From positions 682,001 through 746,000 of the forward strand of contig NZ_JACSQT010000001.1 in the NCBI RefSeq assembly GCF_014836495.1: 64,000 nucleotides of DNA, given 5' to 3'. The stretch comes from Cytobacillus stercorigallinarum (GTDB lineage Bacteria; Bacillota; Bacilli; Bacillales; Cytobacillaceae). This document shows positions 34,346 to 42,168 of this stretch, piece by piece. Each line of letters starts with the position of its first letter. Position 1 is the stretch's first letter. The translations under genes were made by a program, and so were the position numbers. The notes below the pieces were generated by a model that searched no databases, was not told the origin of the DNA, and saw only the letters and a program-made list of their open reading frames with translations.

Positions 34346-34648
34346 GTATGCTAGCTAATGGTTTATCCGGAATGATTAGGAGTTCTAGCGTCTAATCATT
34401 CGGTTTTTTGTGTGATTTGAACCCTTATTATGAAAAGAATAGTGAAATGGAGCGGAAGATACTCGAATCCTGAGGGAAATAGAGGGAAAGCTGAGACCCC
34501 ACAGGCAATGCCTTAGGAGACTCAGCCCCTCCCCGCGAAAGCAAGTGACTGTAGCGCAATGGAACGGACTTTTTTGCAAATGATATTTTAAGATTAATTT
34601 GTTATTGTTCTTTTTTGAGGTTAGCTCATTAAGTTATGTCCCAGCCTC
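34331..34648. repeat. Dispersed repeat element, copy 1
   Basis: About 318 bp bounded by imperfect inverted ends GAGGTTGGGACATAA / TTATGTCCCAGCCTC. Inside, the hairpin GAATGATTAG / CTAATCATTCGG followed by TTTTTT forms an intrinsic terminator, and a palindromic core follows (AGCGGAAGATACTCGA, then AGCTGAGACC and GACTCAGCCCC). It is highly similar to copy 2 and in the same orientation. The core resembles a repeat family common in Bacillaceae. Confidence 0.85.
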
Positions 34649-34663
34649 TTTACGGTCATTATA

Positions 34664-35110
34664 TTATTTTAAGTTGATCCTTTTACCTTTTGGTTTAGGC
34701 ACTTTTACGATAAGTAAGCCATTGGCGTGAGAAGCTTGAATGGTGCTTTCATCGATAATAAAAGGTAAGGGGATCGTCCTTGTTGATTGTTGGAATGCTT
34801 GTTTTTTTTGATATACTTGCTGTAAGTCATCCTCACTCGTTTCAATATCGAGGCGGTGGATCGTAATTTTAATATAATTATTAATGGCATTCAATTCAAT
34901 TTGCTCACGGTTTATGCCTGGCAGTTCCGCTTTTATAATATAATCATCAGCGTTTTCATTTACTTCTATATGAAAAGAAGTAGCGAAAGGAAACGGACTT
35001 TTAAAAAAGTCGTCCATTGTCTGCATGAAGTTTTTTACAGGTTTTTCATGAAAAAATTGATTCATGGATTTCATTAAATCCCCGAACGGCTCCTTTCTTT
35101 TTTCACTCAT
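34664..35110 (-). CDS. Hsp20/alpha-crystallin family small heat-shock protein
   Basis: A 148-residue small heat-shock protein. The alpha-crystallin core runs from about residue 45 to 140: FHIEVNENADDYIIKAELPGINREQIEL and the end IQASHANGLLIVKVPKP, the typical A-x-x-x-GLL motif. The N-terminal arm is amphipathic and phenylalanine-rich. Members hold unfolding proteins, and some Bacillus relatives are spore-coat proteins. ATG 35110 has GGGAGGG upstream, and an earlier in-frame start is less likely. No CIRCE operator is seen. Confidence 0.85.
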   Translation of the reverse strand: MSEKRKEPFGDLMKSMNQFFHEKPVKNFMQTMDDFFKSPFPFATSFHIEVNENADDYIIKAELPGINREQIELNAINNYIKITIHRLDIETSEDDLQQVYQKKQAFQQSTRTIPLPFIIDESTIQASHANGLLIVKVPKPKGKRINLK

Positions 35111-35239
35111 GTAACTCCCTCCCAAATAAATCAAACATTTCCTTTATTCTATGCACTCGATAAAGTTTGGGTGATTTGAAAACTCTAATAGGAGAGATGG
35201 AATAATATTCTACTAAATAAATAGAAAAAACCCTTTTTC

Positions 35240-35257
35240 AGCGAACGTTTATTCGCT
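35240..35257 (+). promoter_or_regulatory. LexA-like palindrome in front of mrfAB
   Basis: AGCGAACGTTTATTCGCT has perfect six-base arms and contains CGAAC-N4-ATTCG, one base from the LexA pattern CGAAC-N4-GTTCG. It abuts a -10-like TAAAAT (35257-35262), with the start codon 26 bp downstream. Confidence 0.5.
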
Positions 35258-35282
35258 AAAATAAAAGGATGAGGTGAAGAAC

Positions 35283-37547
35283 GTGAAGGTGAAAAAAAAT
35301 TTACAAGAACTGATTAAAGAGCTTAAGCAATCCGATAAATTTGGAGAACAAATAACGTATTGGCATACATTGGAAGAGAAGGAAGCGCAAGTGGCGGATA
35401 TGCCGATTGGATTAGATCCTCATTTAATGAGCGCCTTAGAAAAAAGAGGAATCTCCCGTCTGTATACTCACCAGCGCTCAAGTTACGATGCCGTTATGGC
35501 TCAGCAGTCCATTGTTGCCGTTACACCGACAGCGTCGGGAAAGACGTTATGTTACAATTTGCCAGTATTACAAACGATTATTAATGATCCACAAGCAAGG
35601 GCACTCTATTTATTTCCTACAAAAGCACTTGCTCAGGATCAAAAAATGGAAATCAATGAATTGATTGAAGAGTCATCTCTTTCCGTTAATAGCTATACAT
35701 ACGATGGTGACACACCTTCAAATATTAGACAAAAAGTGAGAAGAGCGGGCCATATTGTTATGACTAATCCGGACATGCTTCATTCAGCTATTCTCCCACA
35801 TCATACGAAATGGGTATCATTATTTGAAAATCTTCGTTTTATTATCATTGATGAATTACATATTTATCGCGGTGTATTTGGTTCTCATGTAGCCAATGTT
35901 CTACGGAGATTAATAAGAATCTGTGAGTTTTATGGAAGTAAACCCGTTTTTATATGCACATCTGCGACCATTGCCAACCCCCTTGAACTTGCAGAGGAGC
36001 TAACAGAAGCGAAGATGAAATTAATTGACAATAATGGTGCGCCGAGCGGACGCAAACATTTTGTATTTTATAATCCACCGATTGTAAATAAACCATTAAA
36101 TATAAGAAGAAGTGCGACACTCGAGGTTAGAAGGCTAGCGAGTGAAATGCTAATGAACAAAGTGCAAACGATTATTTTTGCTAAAAGTCGTGTAAGAGTG
36201 GAAGTATTACTCAAGTATTTACAAGAGCTAGTCAAACATAAAATTGGTCCGAAAGCAATCAGAGGTTATCGTGGGGGTTATCTTCCTTCTGAAAGAAGAT
36301 CAATCGAAAAAGGTCTACGTCATGGAGAAATTTATGGAGTGGTTAGTACAAACGCACTCGAACTTGGTGTCGATATTGGTCAGCTGCAAGTTTGTATTAT
36401 GACTGGTTACCCAGGGACAATTTCTAGTTCTTGGCAGCAAGCTGGTAGAGCTGGGCGTAGACATAGTGAATCACTCGTCATTATGGTTGCTAGCTCAAAC
36501 CCATTAGATCAATATATCATTGATCATCCTGATTATTTCTTTAAACGAAATCCAGAAACAGCAAGAATCAATCCGGATAACTTAATCATTCTCATCGATC
36601 ATATTAAATGTGCTGCCTATGAATTACCTTTTAAGAAAGGAGAGTCATTTGGTCGCTTTGAAACCGAGGAAGTATTAGACTATTTAACTGAAGAACAGGT
36701 GCTGCATGAAAATCAGCAAAAGTATTATTGGATGAATGATTCATTCCCAGCGCATAATGTTAGTTTGCGGTCTGCATCGCAAGAGAATGTTGTCATTATC
36801 GATCAATCAGATGTGGCGAATGTCAAGGTGATTGGTGAGATGGATCGTTTTTCTGCGATGACATTGTTACATGATGAAGCCATCTATCTCCACCAAGGTA
36901 CACAATTTCAAGTTGAGTATTTAGATTGGGAAGAGAAAAAGGCTTTTGTACGAGAAGTAGCCGTCGATTATTATACAGATGCCAACTTAGCCGTCGAATT
37001 AAAGGTATTAGAGGAAGATAAAACAAAGCGAATTGGCAACGAGCAGATTGGCTATGGTGATGTGAGTGTAACGGCCATGGCAACGATATTTAAAAAAATT
37101 AAATTTGATACCCATGATAACATCGGCTCTGGACCAATCTCATTACCCGAAGAAGAATTGCACACAAGTGCTACGTGGGTGACATTTTTTGCAGAAGGGT
37201 TGATGTTTGGAAAAGAACGACTGGAGCAAGGATTAATAGGTGCCGCTCATGCCCTAAAAGCAATTGTTCCATTATTCGTCATGTGTGATCAGACGGATGT
37301 TCATGTCGTCCCACAAGTAAAAGCGATTCATAATGAAAAACCAACATTATTTTTCTACGATAAATACCCCGGTGGTGTAGGATTAAGTGAGAAAGTATAC
37401 GATCAAATTGATCAACTAATAAGAGAAGCCATCTCAATGATTGAGAGATGTCCTTGTGAGGCCGGCTGTCCTTCGTGTATTGGCACAGATCTTTCTTCTG
37501 AGACGGGTAAAGGAGATGTTTTAAAGTTATTTCAAACATGGCTATAA
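35283..37547 (+). CDS. mrfA: MrfA (YprA), DEAD/DEAH-box DNA repair helicase
   Basis: A 754-residue superfamily 2 helicase. It shows TPTASGKT (Walker A, around 81-88), DELH (around 190), the SAT motif, a helicase C domain with QQAGRAGRR (motif VI), and a C-terminal zinc-binding region with CPCEAGCPSC, the four-cysteine signature of MrfA. In B. subtilis MrfA works with the exonuclease MrfB to remove mitomycin C adducts outside classical excision repair. GTG 35283 follows GAGGTG by six bases. It is cotranscribed with mrfB. Confidence 0.92.
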   Translation: MKVKKNLQELIKELKQSDKFGEQITYWHTLEEKEAQVADMPIGLDPHLMSALEKRGISRLYTHQRSSYDAVMAQQSIVAVTPTASGKTLCYNLPVLQTIINDPQARALYLFPTKALAQDQKMEINELIEESSLSVNSYTYDGDTPSNIRQKVRRAGHIVMTNPDMLHSAILPHHTKWVSLFENLRFIIIDELHIYRGVFGSHVANVLRRLIRICEFYGSKPVFICTSATIANPLELAEELTEAKMKLIDNNGAPSGRKHFVFYNPPIVNKPLNIRRSATLEVRRLASEMLMNKVQTIIFAKSRVRVEVLLKYLQELVKHKIGPKAIRGYRGGYLPSERRSIEKGLRHGEIYGVVSTNALELGVDIGQLQVCIMTGYPGTISSSWQQAGRAGRRHSESLVIMVASSNPLDQYIIDHPDYFFKRNPETARINPDNLIILIDHIKCAAYELPFKKGESFGRFETEEVLDYLTEEQVLHENQQKYYWMNDSFPAHNVSLRSASQENVVIIDQSDVANVKVIGEMDRFSAMTLLHDEAIYLHQGTQFQVEYLDWEEKKAFVREVAVDYYTDANLAVELKVLEEDKTKRIGNEQIGYGDVSVTAMATIFKKIKFDTHDNIGSGPISLPEEELHTSATWVTFFAEGLMFGKERLEQGLIGAAHALKAIVPLFVMCDQTDVHVVPQVKAIHNEKPTLFFYDKYPGGVGLSEKVYDQIDQLIREAISMIERCPCEAGCPSCIGTDLSSETGKGDVLKLFQTWL

Positions 37548-37563
37548 GGAGTAGGTGAGTAGT

Positions 37564-38823
37564 GTGTCATTAAAAAATAAATTGAATCGTTTACAATCAC
37601 ATATGTCTCATACTACCGAGAAAAAAGTAAAAATAGAGCAGGAGGAATGTCTACCCGTCTTCCCTTACCAAGACATTTGGCAACAACATGATGTTTCTCC
37701 TTATCGTGATATAGAAGGTAGTACTTGTCTCATTAGAGAAATTCATTATCCCCTAGATTATTTACATGGAAATTACCGCTTTCAAGAATTATACAATGTC
37801 ATTGAAAAATGGAACGAAACGACCGAGTATCACCCGTTAACAGCGAAAGGTCATCAAGCAGAGGACTTGTTCTTTTTTGATACTGAAACAACAGGGCTTG
37901 GAGGCGGAGTGGGTAATACGATTTTCTTATTAGGTTATGCGAGCCTGAATCGAAAAGGAGTCACATTAAAGCAACATATATTACCTGACCCTGGAGGAGA
38001 AATCGCTCTCTATAAAAGTTTCTTAGAATCGATTGATTATACAACAATGGTGACCTATAACGGTAAGGCGTTCGATTGGCCGCAATTACAAACACGTCAT
38101 ACATTAATTCGTGAACATTTACCCAAACTACCGCCATTCGGGCATTTTGATTTATATCATGCTTCAAGAAGGTTATGGAAACATAAACTCGAGCGGACGA
38201 AATTATCTATTGTTGAAAGAGAAGTATTAGGAGTAAAAAGAGTAGATGATATCCCAGGTTATCTTGCACCGATGATTTACTATGATTATTTAGATACTAA
38301 AAACCCTGAAGGTATGTTAGGGATCATGAAACATAATGAAACAGACATTCTCTCACTGATCACATTATATATCCACTTGTCTAACCAATTACTAGGATTA
38401 GATAAAGAGCAAACCTCAAGAGAAGCCTATGAGACGGCGAGATGGTTTAACGCTATTGGTGAAATCAAAAAAGCGCAAGTGGGGTATGAAGAATTAGCAC
38501 AAATGAATGATGAGGCAGGAATGAAGGCGAAACATCAGCTAGCTTGGCAATTAAAAAAGGAAAAGCAATGGGCTAAAGCAGCAGAGTTATGGCAGATGGT
38601 TTCTTCTGATGGAGATGACCAAGAAAGGCTTAGTGCATGTGTTGAATTGGCAAAAATATATGAACACCGGATGCCAGATCCCTTGCGAGCGATCCAATAT
38701 ACAGATAAAGCTTTAAAGCAAATAGAAACGAACAAGAAATATAAAAAGCATAAAGACGAGCTATATAAACGTCGTGAAAGACTAATAAGGAAATTACAGA
38801 AAAGCATCCACCGGGAGGAGTAA
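37564..38823 (+). CDS. mrfB: MrfB (YprB), RNase H-like exonuclease
   Basis: A 419-residue protein with a DEDD-type exonuclease domain: FFDTETTGLGGG (around 106-117) and later aspartates in VTYNGKAFDWPQLQTR and KHNETDILSLITL (the final Asp box). A C-terminal TPR-like helical region follows (around 285-419). MrfB is the nuclease partner of MrfA in mitomycin repair. GTG 37564 (MSLKNKLNRLQ) fits the family start better than GTG 37555. It begins 16 bp after mrfA. Confidence 0.9.
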   Translation: MSLKNKLNRLQSHMSHTTEKKVKIEQEECLPVFPYQDIWQQHDVSPYRDIEGSTCLIREIHYPLDYLHGNYRFQELYNVIEKWNETTEYHPLTAKGHQAEDLFFFDTETTGLGGGVGNTIFLLGYASLNRKGVTLKQHILPDPGGEIALYKSFLESIDYTTMVTYNGKAFDWPQLQTRHTLIREHLPKLPPFGHFDLYHASRRLWKHKLERTKLSIVEREVLGVKRVDDIPGYLAPMIYYDYLDTKNPEGMLGIMKHNETDILSLITLYIHLSNQLLGLDKEQTSREAYETARWFNAIGEIKKAQVGYEELAQMNDEAGMKAKHQLAWQLKKEKQWAKAAELWQMVSSDGDDQERLSACVELAKIYEHRMPDPLRAIQYTDKALKQIETNKKYKKHKDELYKRRERLIRKLQKSIHREE

Positions 38824-38840
38824 TTGTCCCGGTGGAGATC
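38808..38840. terminator. Hairpin at the end of mrfAB
   Basis: Perfect stem CCACCGGGA / TCCCGGTGG spanning the mrfB stop codon, followed by AGATCTTTATTT. It lies just before the end of the convergent VOC gene and may serve both. Confidence 0.55.
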
Positions 38841-38845
38841 TTTAT

Positions 38846-39259
38846 TTATATCCCTGATGTATTCATTATAACAACTCTCCAGCCATCAGGGTCTTCAAAT
38901 GTGAAACCTTTCTCCTCCCAGTATGGGTTTTCTGGTGAAACCGTGTGGTACCCCAAGCTATGTAATCTATTTTTTATATCCATCATTTCTGATAATTGAG
39001 GAATATAAAAAACGAATAGGTCTTCTTTTGTAGGTGAAGGAACCGGCTGTCCAGATTCGTGTTGGATGATTTCTAAGTGATAACTAGAGTCCGGTAAACC
39101 AATCATTATCCCTTGATATCCTCTATGACCTTGGAAAGATCCTATCTGTTGTAACCCTAAACCTCTGCAATAAAACCGTTTTATTTCTGTTAATTGATTA
39201 GTCGGACGTGCGACTCTTACTTGGGCAACAGCTGCGCCATTTGGCCACTTCTTTGTCAT
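38846..39259 (-). CDS. VOC (glyoxalase/bleomycin resistance) family protein, YycE-like
   Basis: A 137-residue single VOC module resembling B. subtilis YycE. It has two beta-alpha-beta-beta-beta repeats, with RFYCRGLGLQQIGSFQGHRGYQGIMIGLPD in the first half and the end segment EKGFTFEDPDGWRVV in the second; His and Glu residues at the usual metal positions (YHLEI) are present. The substrate is unknown. ATG 39259 has GGAGG eight bases upstream; a longer start would lie before this site. Confidence 0.85.
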   Translation of the reverse strand: MTKKWPNGAAVAQVRVARPTNQLTEIKRFYCRGLGLQQIGSFQGHRGYQGIMIGLPDSSYHLEIIQHESGQPVPSPTKEDLFVFYIPQLSEMMDIKNRLHSLGYHTVSPENPYWEEKGFTFEDPDGWRVVIMNTSGI

Positions 39260-39422
39260 TGGAAAAACCTCCATTTCTTTCTTCATTTTAATTATAGAAA
39301 GTGAGAAGGTTTTTGCCGTCTGTTTGATGTCTGAAATTCTATAAGACTTTAGACTTACGTCGTTTGCGTTAATCGTATTTTTATTTGTAAAAAAAAACCA
39401 CTAAAAAGGGCAACTTTCTTAG

Positions 39423-39451
39423 TTGTTTTATCAGATATTTCCTTGTACAAT
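39423..39451 (+). promoter_or_regulatory. Possible SigA promoter for the 33-residue membrane peptide
   Basis: TTGTTT, 17-bp spacer, TACAAT, 44 bp upstream of the ATG at 39496. Confidence 0.4.
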
Positions 39452-39495
39452 AATCCGTGTATGAAATGAATGCTAATTGCGAGGATGATTTTTAA

Positions 39496-39597
39496 ATGTA
39501 CAGAGCTATTTTATATATTTTCTTTTTTGTCGTTATCATTACAGCTGTTTTTATGTCAACGATGAAGGATAGTTTTTATAGTTTACTATTTATATAA
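39496..39597 (+). CDS. Possible small membrane peptide, 33 residues
   Basis: A short ORF encoding one hydrophobic helix (YRAILYIFFFVVIITAVFMS) and a short polar end (TMKDSFYS). GCGAGGATG lies about nine bases before the ATG, and a promoter-like pair lies at 39423-39451. No homologue is recognised. The position just upstream of cotD may be coincidental. AT-rich DNA easily gives hydrophobic peptides, so confidence is limited. Confidence 0.4.
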   Translation: MYRAILYIFFFVVIITAVFMSTMKDSFYSLLFI

Positions 39598-39694
39598 TTT
39601 GGGTGCGATTATAGGTGGATTTCTCAGGGCAGATTTCCTAACTTCTCATAGAATGAAAAAAAAGGTTTTTTTATCTAGTGAGAGGAGAGATTTT

Positions 39695-39946
39695 ATGCAC
39701 CAATTTCCACATAAACCAAATGATTTGCAACCGATTGTTCATCCAACTAACCATCATGTTAACCATGTTTATGAGACCGTTATTATTCCACATTTTCATC
39801 CCAGTCATACGACAACAGTGAAACATATTAATTATCAGCATGTACATTTCGATCATCCTTCTTCAGAAGTACCGGCTATACATGGGCAAGTACCGTATCG
39901 CCCTTTCCCACTTCATCCTTTTAATAGAAGGTTTAGGGGATTTTGA
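39695..39946 (+). CDS. cotD: CotD, inner spore coat protein D
   Basis: An 83-residue histidine- and proline-rich protein of the CotD family. HPTNHHVNHVYETVIIPHFHPSHTT and VKHINYQHVHFDHP are the conserved core. AGAGGAGAG is well placed before ATG 39695; a longer reading frame upstream would not use this site. Its place after yprB matches B. subtilis. Expression is expected in the mother cell late in sporulation. Copy 2 of the dispersed repeat begins 14 bp after the stop codon and brings a terminator. Confidence 0.9.
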   Translation: MHQFPHKPNDLQPIVHPTNHHVNHVYETVIIPHFHPSHTTTVKHINYQHVHFDHPSSEVPAIHGQVPYRPFPLHPFNRRFRGF

Positions 39947-39960
39947 AAATGGAGCACGAA

Positions 39961-40271
39961 GAGGCTGGGACATAAGTATTCTAGCTAATGATTTATCCGA
40001 ATGATTAGGAGTTCTAGTCTAATCATTCGGTTTTTTGTGTGATTTGAACCCTTATATGAAAAGAATAGTGAAATGGAGCGGAAGACACTCGACTCCTGCG
40101 GGAAATAGAGGGAAAGCTGAGACACAGGCAATGCCTTAGAAGACTCAGCCCCTCCCCGCGGAAAGCGAGAGTACGTGAGCGCAATGGAACGGACTTTTTT
40201 TAAATGATGTTTTAAGATTAATTTGTTATTGTTCTTTTTGAGGTTAGCTCATTTAGTTATGTCCCAACCTC
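39961..40271. repeat. Dispersed repeat element, copy 2
   Basis: About 311 bp, ends GAGGCTGGGACATAA / TTATGTCCCAACCTC. It has the same terminator hairpin (CCGAATGATTAG / CTAATCATTCGG then TTTTTT, about 39998-40036) and palindromic core as copy 1. The right end also folds (GAGGTT / AACCTC then TTTTT). Small indels separate it from copy 1. Confidence 0.85.
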
Positions 40272-40589
40272 TTTTTGAAAATTTTTCAAAAAATTCAATT
40301 GAAATAAGCGTGAGAAAAGAATACGCAACATGTATGGATTAACCGATCGAGCTCGGAATCTCCAGTAATTATCGGAAAACTGAGAATCTTTTTCGAGCAT
40401 ACACGATTGAATCGGGAATAGAAATAAAGATAGTGGAATGTTGTATCACGCGTTACTGAGATTTCCAGGTCATCTGATGTTGAAACGAAAGATACCTTGT
40501 ATTTGCTTTATAATCCTTCGATTTAAATGAGGGAATATGTTAAAATTAGGCTAATATGAATTTGAAATAGTTGTAAGGAGAAGTTAAAG
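40272..40589. other. Intergenic region before ypsA
   Basis: 318 bp with no gene. A -10-like TATAAT occurs near 40511 and a GTTAAAAT near 40540. A loose GCTCG / CGAGC inverted repeat spans about 40349-40400. Confidence 0.4.
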
Positions 40590-41153
40590 TTGGTAAAAGT
40601 AACCACTGTCTCAGGTTATAAGCCTTTCGAGTTAGGAATTTTTAAAAAAGATGAACAAGCAGTAACGTATATCAAAAGGGCAATTAAAAAACAATTGCTT
40701 ATATTACTTGATGAAGGATTAGAGTGGGTGCTCATTAGTGGGCAGCTTGGAACGGAGCTATGGGCAGCAGAGGTCGTTTACGAATTGCAGGAGGAAGGAT
40801 ATGAACACTTACAGTTAGCTGTAATCACGCCTTTTTTAAATGTAGAGGGGAATTGGAAAGAGGATAATAAAGAATGGTATGAATCAATTGTAGCAAGAGC
40901 TGATTATGTTGATGCAGTCTCACATAAGCCTTATGAAAACCCTAATCAATTTAGAATGAAAAACATTTTTCATCTAATAAAGAGTGATTGTCTTATCCTT
41001 TTTTATGATACGGAAAAAGAAGGGTCTCCCAAATATTTATTTGAAGAGGCACTAAAGTATCAAAATAAAGAAAATTACGCCATACATCAAATCTCGTTTT
41101 ATGATATACAGATAATAGTAGAAGAAGATCAAATGACCCAAGAAGGATTTTAA
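40590..41153 (+). CDS. ypsA: YpsA, DUF1273/SLOG family protein
   Basis: A 187-residue Rossmann-like protein of the YpsA branch of the SLOG superfamily. Conserved blocks are TVSGYKPFELGIF (around 4-16), VLISGQLGTELWAAEVV (around 46-62), FYDTEKEGSPKYLFEEA (around 130-146) and the intervening PYENPNQFRMKN. SLOG proteins bind nucleotide-like ligands. YpsA influences cell division in Bacillus and Staphylococcus, which fits its link to gpsB. The start is TTG 40590, preceded by AAGGAG. Confidence 0.9.
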   Translation: MVKVTTVSGYKPFELGIFKKDEQAVTYIKRAIKKQLLILLDEGLEWVLISGQLGTELWAAEVVYELQEEGYEHLQLAVITPFLNVEGNWKEDNKEWYESIVARADYVDAVSHKPYENPNQFRMKNIFHLIKSDCLILFYDTEKEGSPKYLFEEALKYQNKENYAIHQISFYDIQIIVEEDQMTQEGF

Positions 41154-41187
41154 CGCGTGAAACCGATAAATTAAATTGACAAAAGTG

Positions 41188-41216
41188 TTGTTATTTGAAA
41201 AAATAAAGAATACTAT
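41188..41216 (+). promoter_or_regulatory. SigA-type promoter for gpsB
   Basis: TTGTTA, 17-bp spacer, TACTAT, 23 bp before ATG 41240. Confidence 0.55.
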
Positions 41217-41239
41217 TGGCGATACTAGAGGTGAGTATA

Positions 41240-41548
41240 ATGCTATCTGATAAAGTTAAATTAACGAGTAAGGATATATTAGAAAAAGAATTTAAAACGG
41301 CCATGAGAGGCTACAAACCTGAAGATGTAGATAAATACTTAGATTTAATTATTAAAGATTATGAAACCTTCCACGCTGAAATTGAAGAATTACAGCATGA
41401 AAACTTGAAATTAAGAAAAGAACTTGAGGAGTCTAATAATAAAAGACCTCAAGCCGTTTCGCAACCAGCAGGTACAACAAACTTTGATATTCTAAAAAGG
41501 TTATCAAATTTAGAGAAGCATGTATTTGGAAGTAAATTGTACGATTAA
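41240..41548 (+). CDS. gpsB: GpsB, cell division/peptidoglycan synthase coordinator
   Basis: A 102-residue DivIVA-like protein. The N-terminal membrane- and partner-binding domain shows [27 protein letters not shown] (around 9-35), followed by a coiled coil ([19 protein letters not shown]) and a short C-terminal multimerisation domain ([17 protein letters not shown]). GpsB shuttles PBP1 (PonA, also in this window) between septum and side wall. ATG 41240 follows AGAGGTGA; longer starts lack a binding site. Confidence 0.95.
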   Translation: MLSDKVKLTSKDILEKEFKTAMRGYKPEDVDKYLDLIIKDYETFHAEIEELQHENLKLRKELEESNNKRPQAVSQPAGTTNFDILKRLSNLEKHVFGSKLYD

Positions 41549-41577
41549 TTAAACATTAGTGACTTTCAAAAAAGCCC

Positions 41578-41606
41578 TTGCTATTCATAAGAATATTACA
41601 TATAAT
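41578..41606 (+). promoter_or_regulatory. Promoter of rnpB
   Basis: TTGCTA, 17-bp spacer, TATAAT, with the RNA starting about 10 bp later. Confidence 0.75.
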
Positions 41607-41616
41607 ATTCGTTGTA

Positions 41617-42023
41617 TCATTAATAACGTTCGGGTAATCGCTGCAATTTTTTGAAATTGTAGAGGAAAGTCCATGCTCACACAGGCTGAGATGCCAGTAG
41701 TGTTCGTGCCTGGCGAAGTCATAAGCTAGGGCAACTTTAAAAGTTGACGGCAGGGAAAATACCTAAGTCTTTTAAGATATGGTATGAATACCTTTAAAAG
41801 TGCCACAGTGACGAAGTCTTTTCAGAAATGAGAAGAGTGGAACGAGGTAAACCCCGCGAGTGAGAAACCCAAATTATGGTAGGGGCACTTTCCTAAAGGA
41901 AATGAACTGATGGGAAGGACAGGCGTATCGTCTGTAGATAGATGATTACCACTATGTACGAGGCAATACATTGCCGTTTGTAGTACGTAGAACAAAACAT
42001 GGCTTACAGAACGGAATTAATGT
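41617..42023 (+). ncRNA. rnpB: RNase P RNA, Bacillus (type B)
   Basis: Catalytic RNA of RNase P, which matures tRNA 5' ends. Conserved blocks include GTTCGGGTAATCGCTGCA near the start, AGAGGAAAGTCCATGCTC, GCCACAGTGACGAAGTC, GAGTGAGAAACCCAAATT and ACAAAACATGGCTTACAGAAC near the end. The ends pair (CATTAAT 41618 / ATTAATG 42016), fixing the mature molecule at roughly 407 nt. Location after gpsB is as in B. subtilis. Confidence 0.96.
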
Positions 42024-42039
42024 AAAAAAAGAAATTATA

Positions 42040-42068
42040 GGCTCTCCTAATATAAGGAGAGCTTTTCT
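42040..42068 (+). terminator. Terminator of rnpB
   Basis: GCTCTCCT / AGGAGAGC stem followed by TTTTCTTTC. Confidence 0.8.
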
Positions 42069-42168
42069 TTCAATTTAAGATTAGAATTCAGTTAAGTTAT
42101 TAAATCAAATAAAGTTATGCAAGCTTGCTGTTGAGCGAGATCGAATAAGAGATAAAAGGATGAACGTT

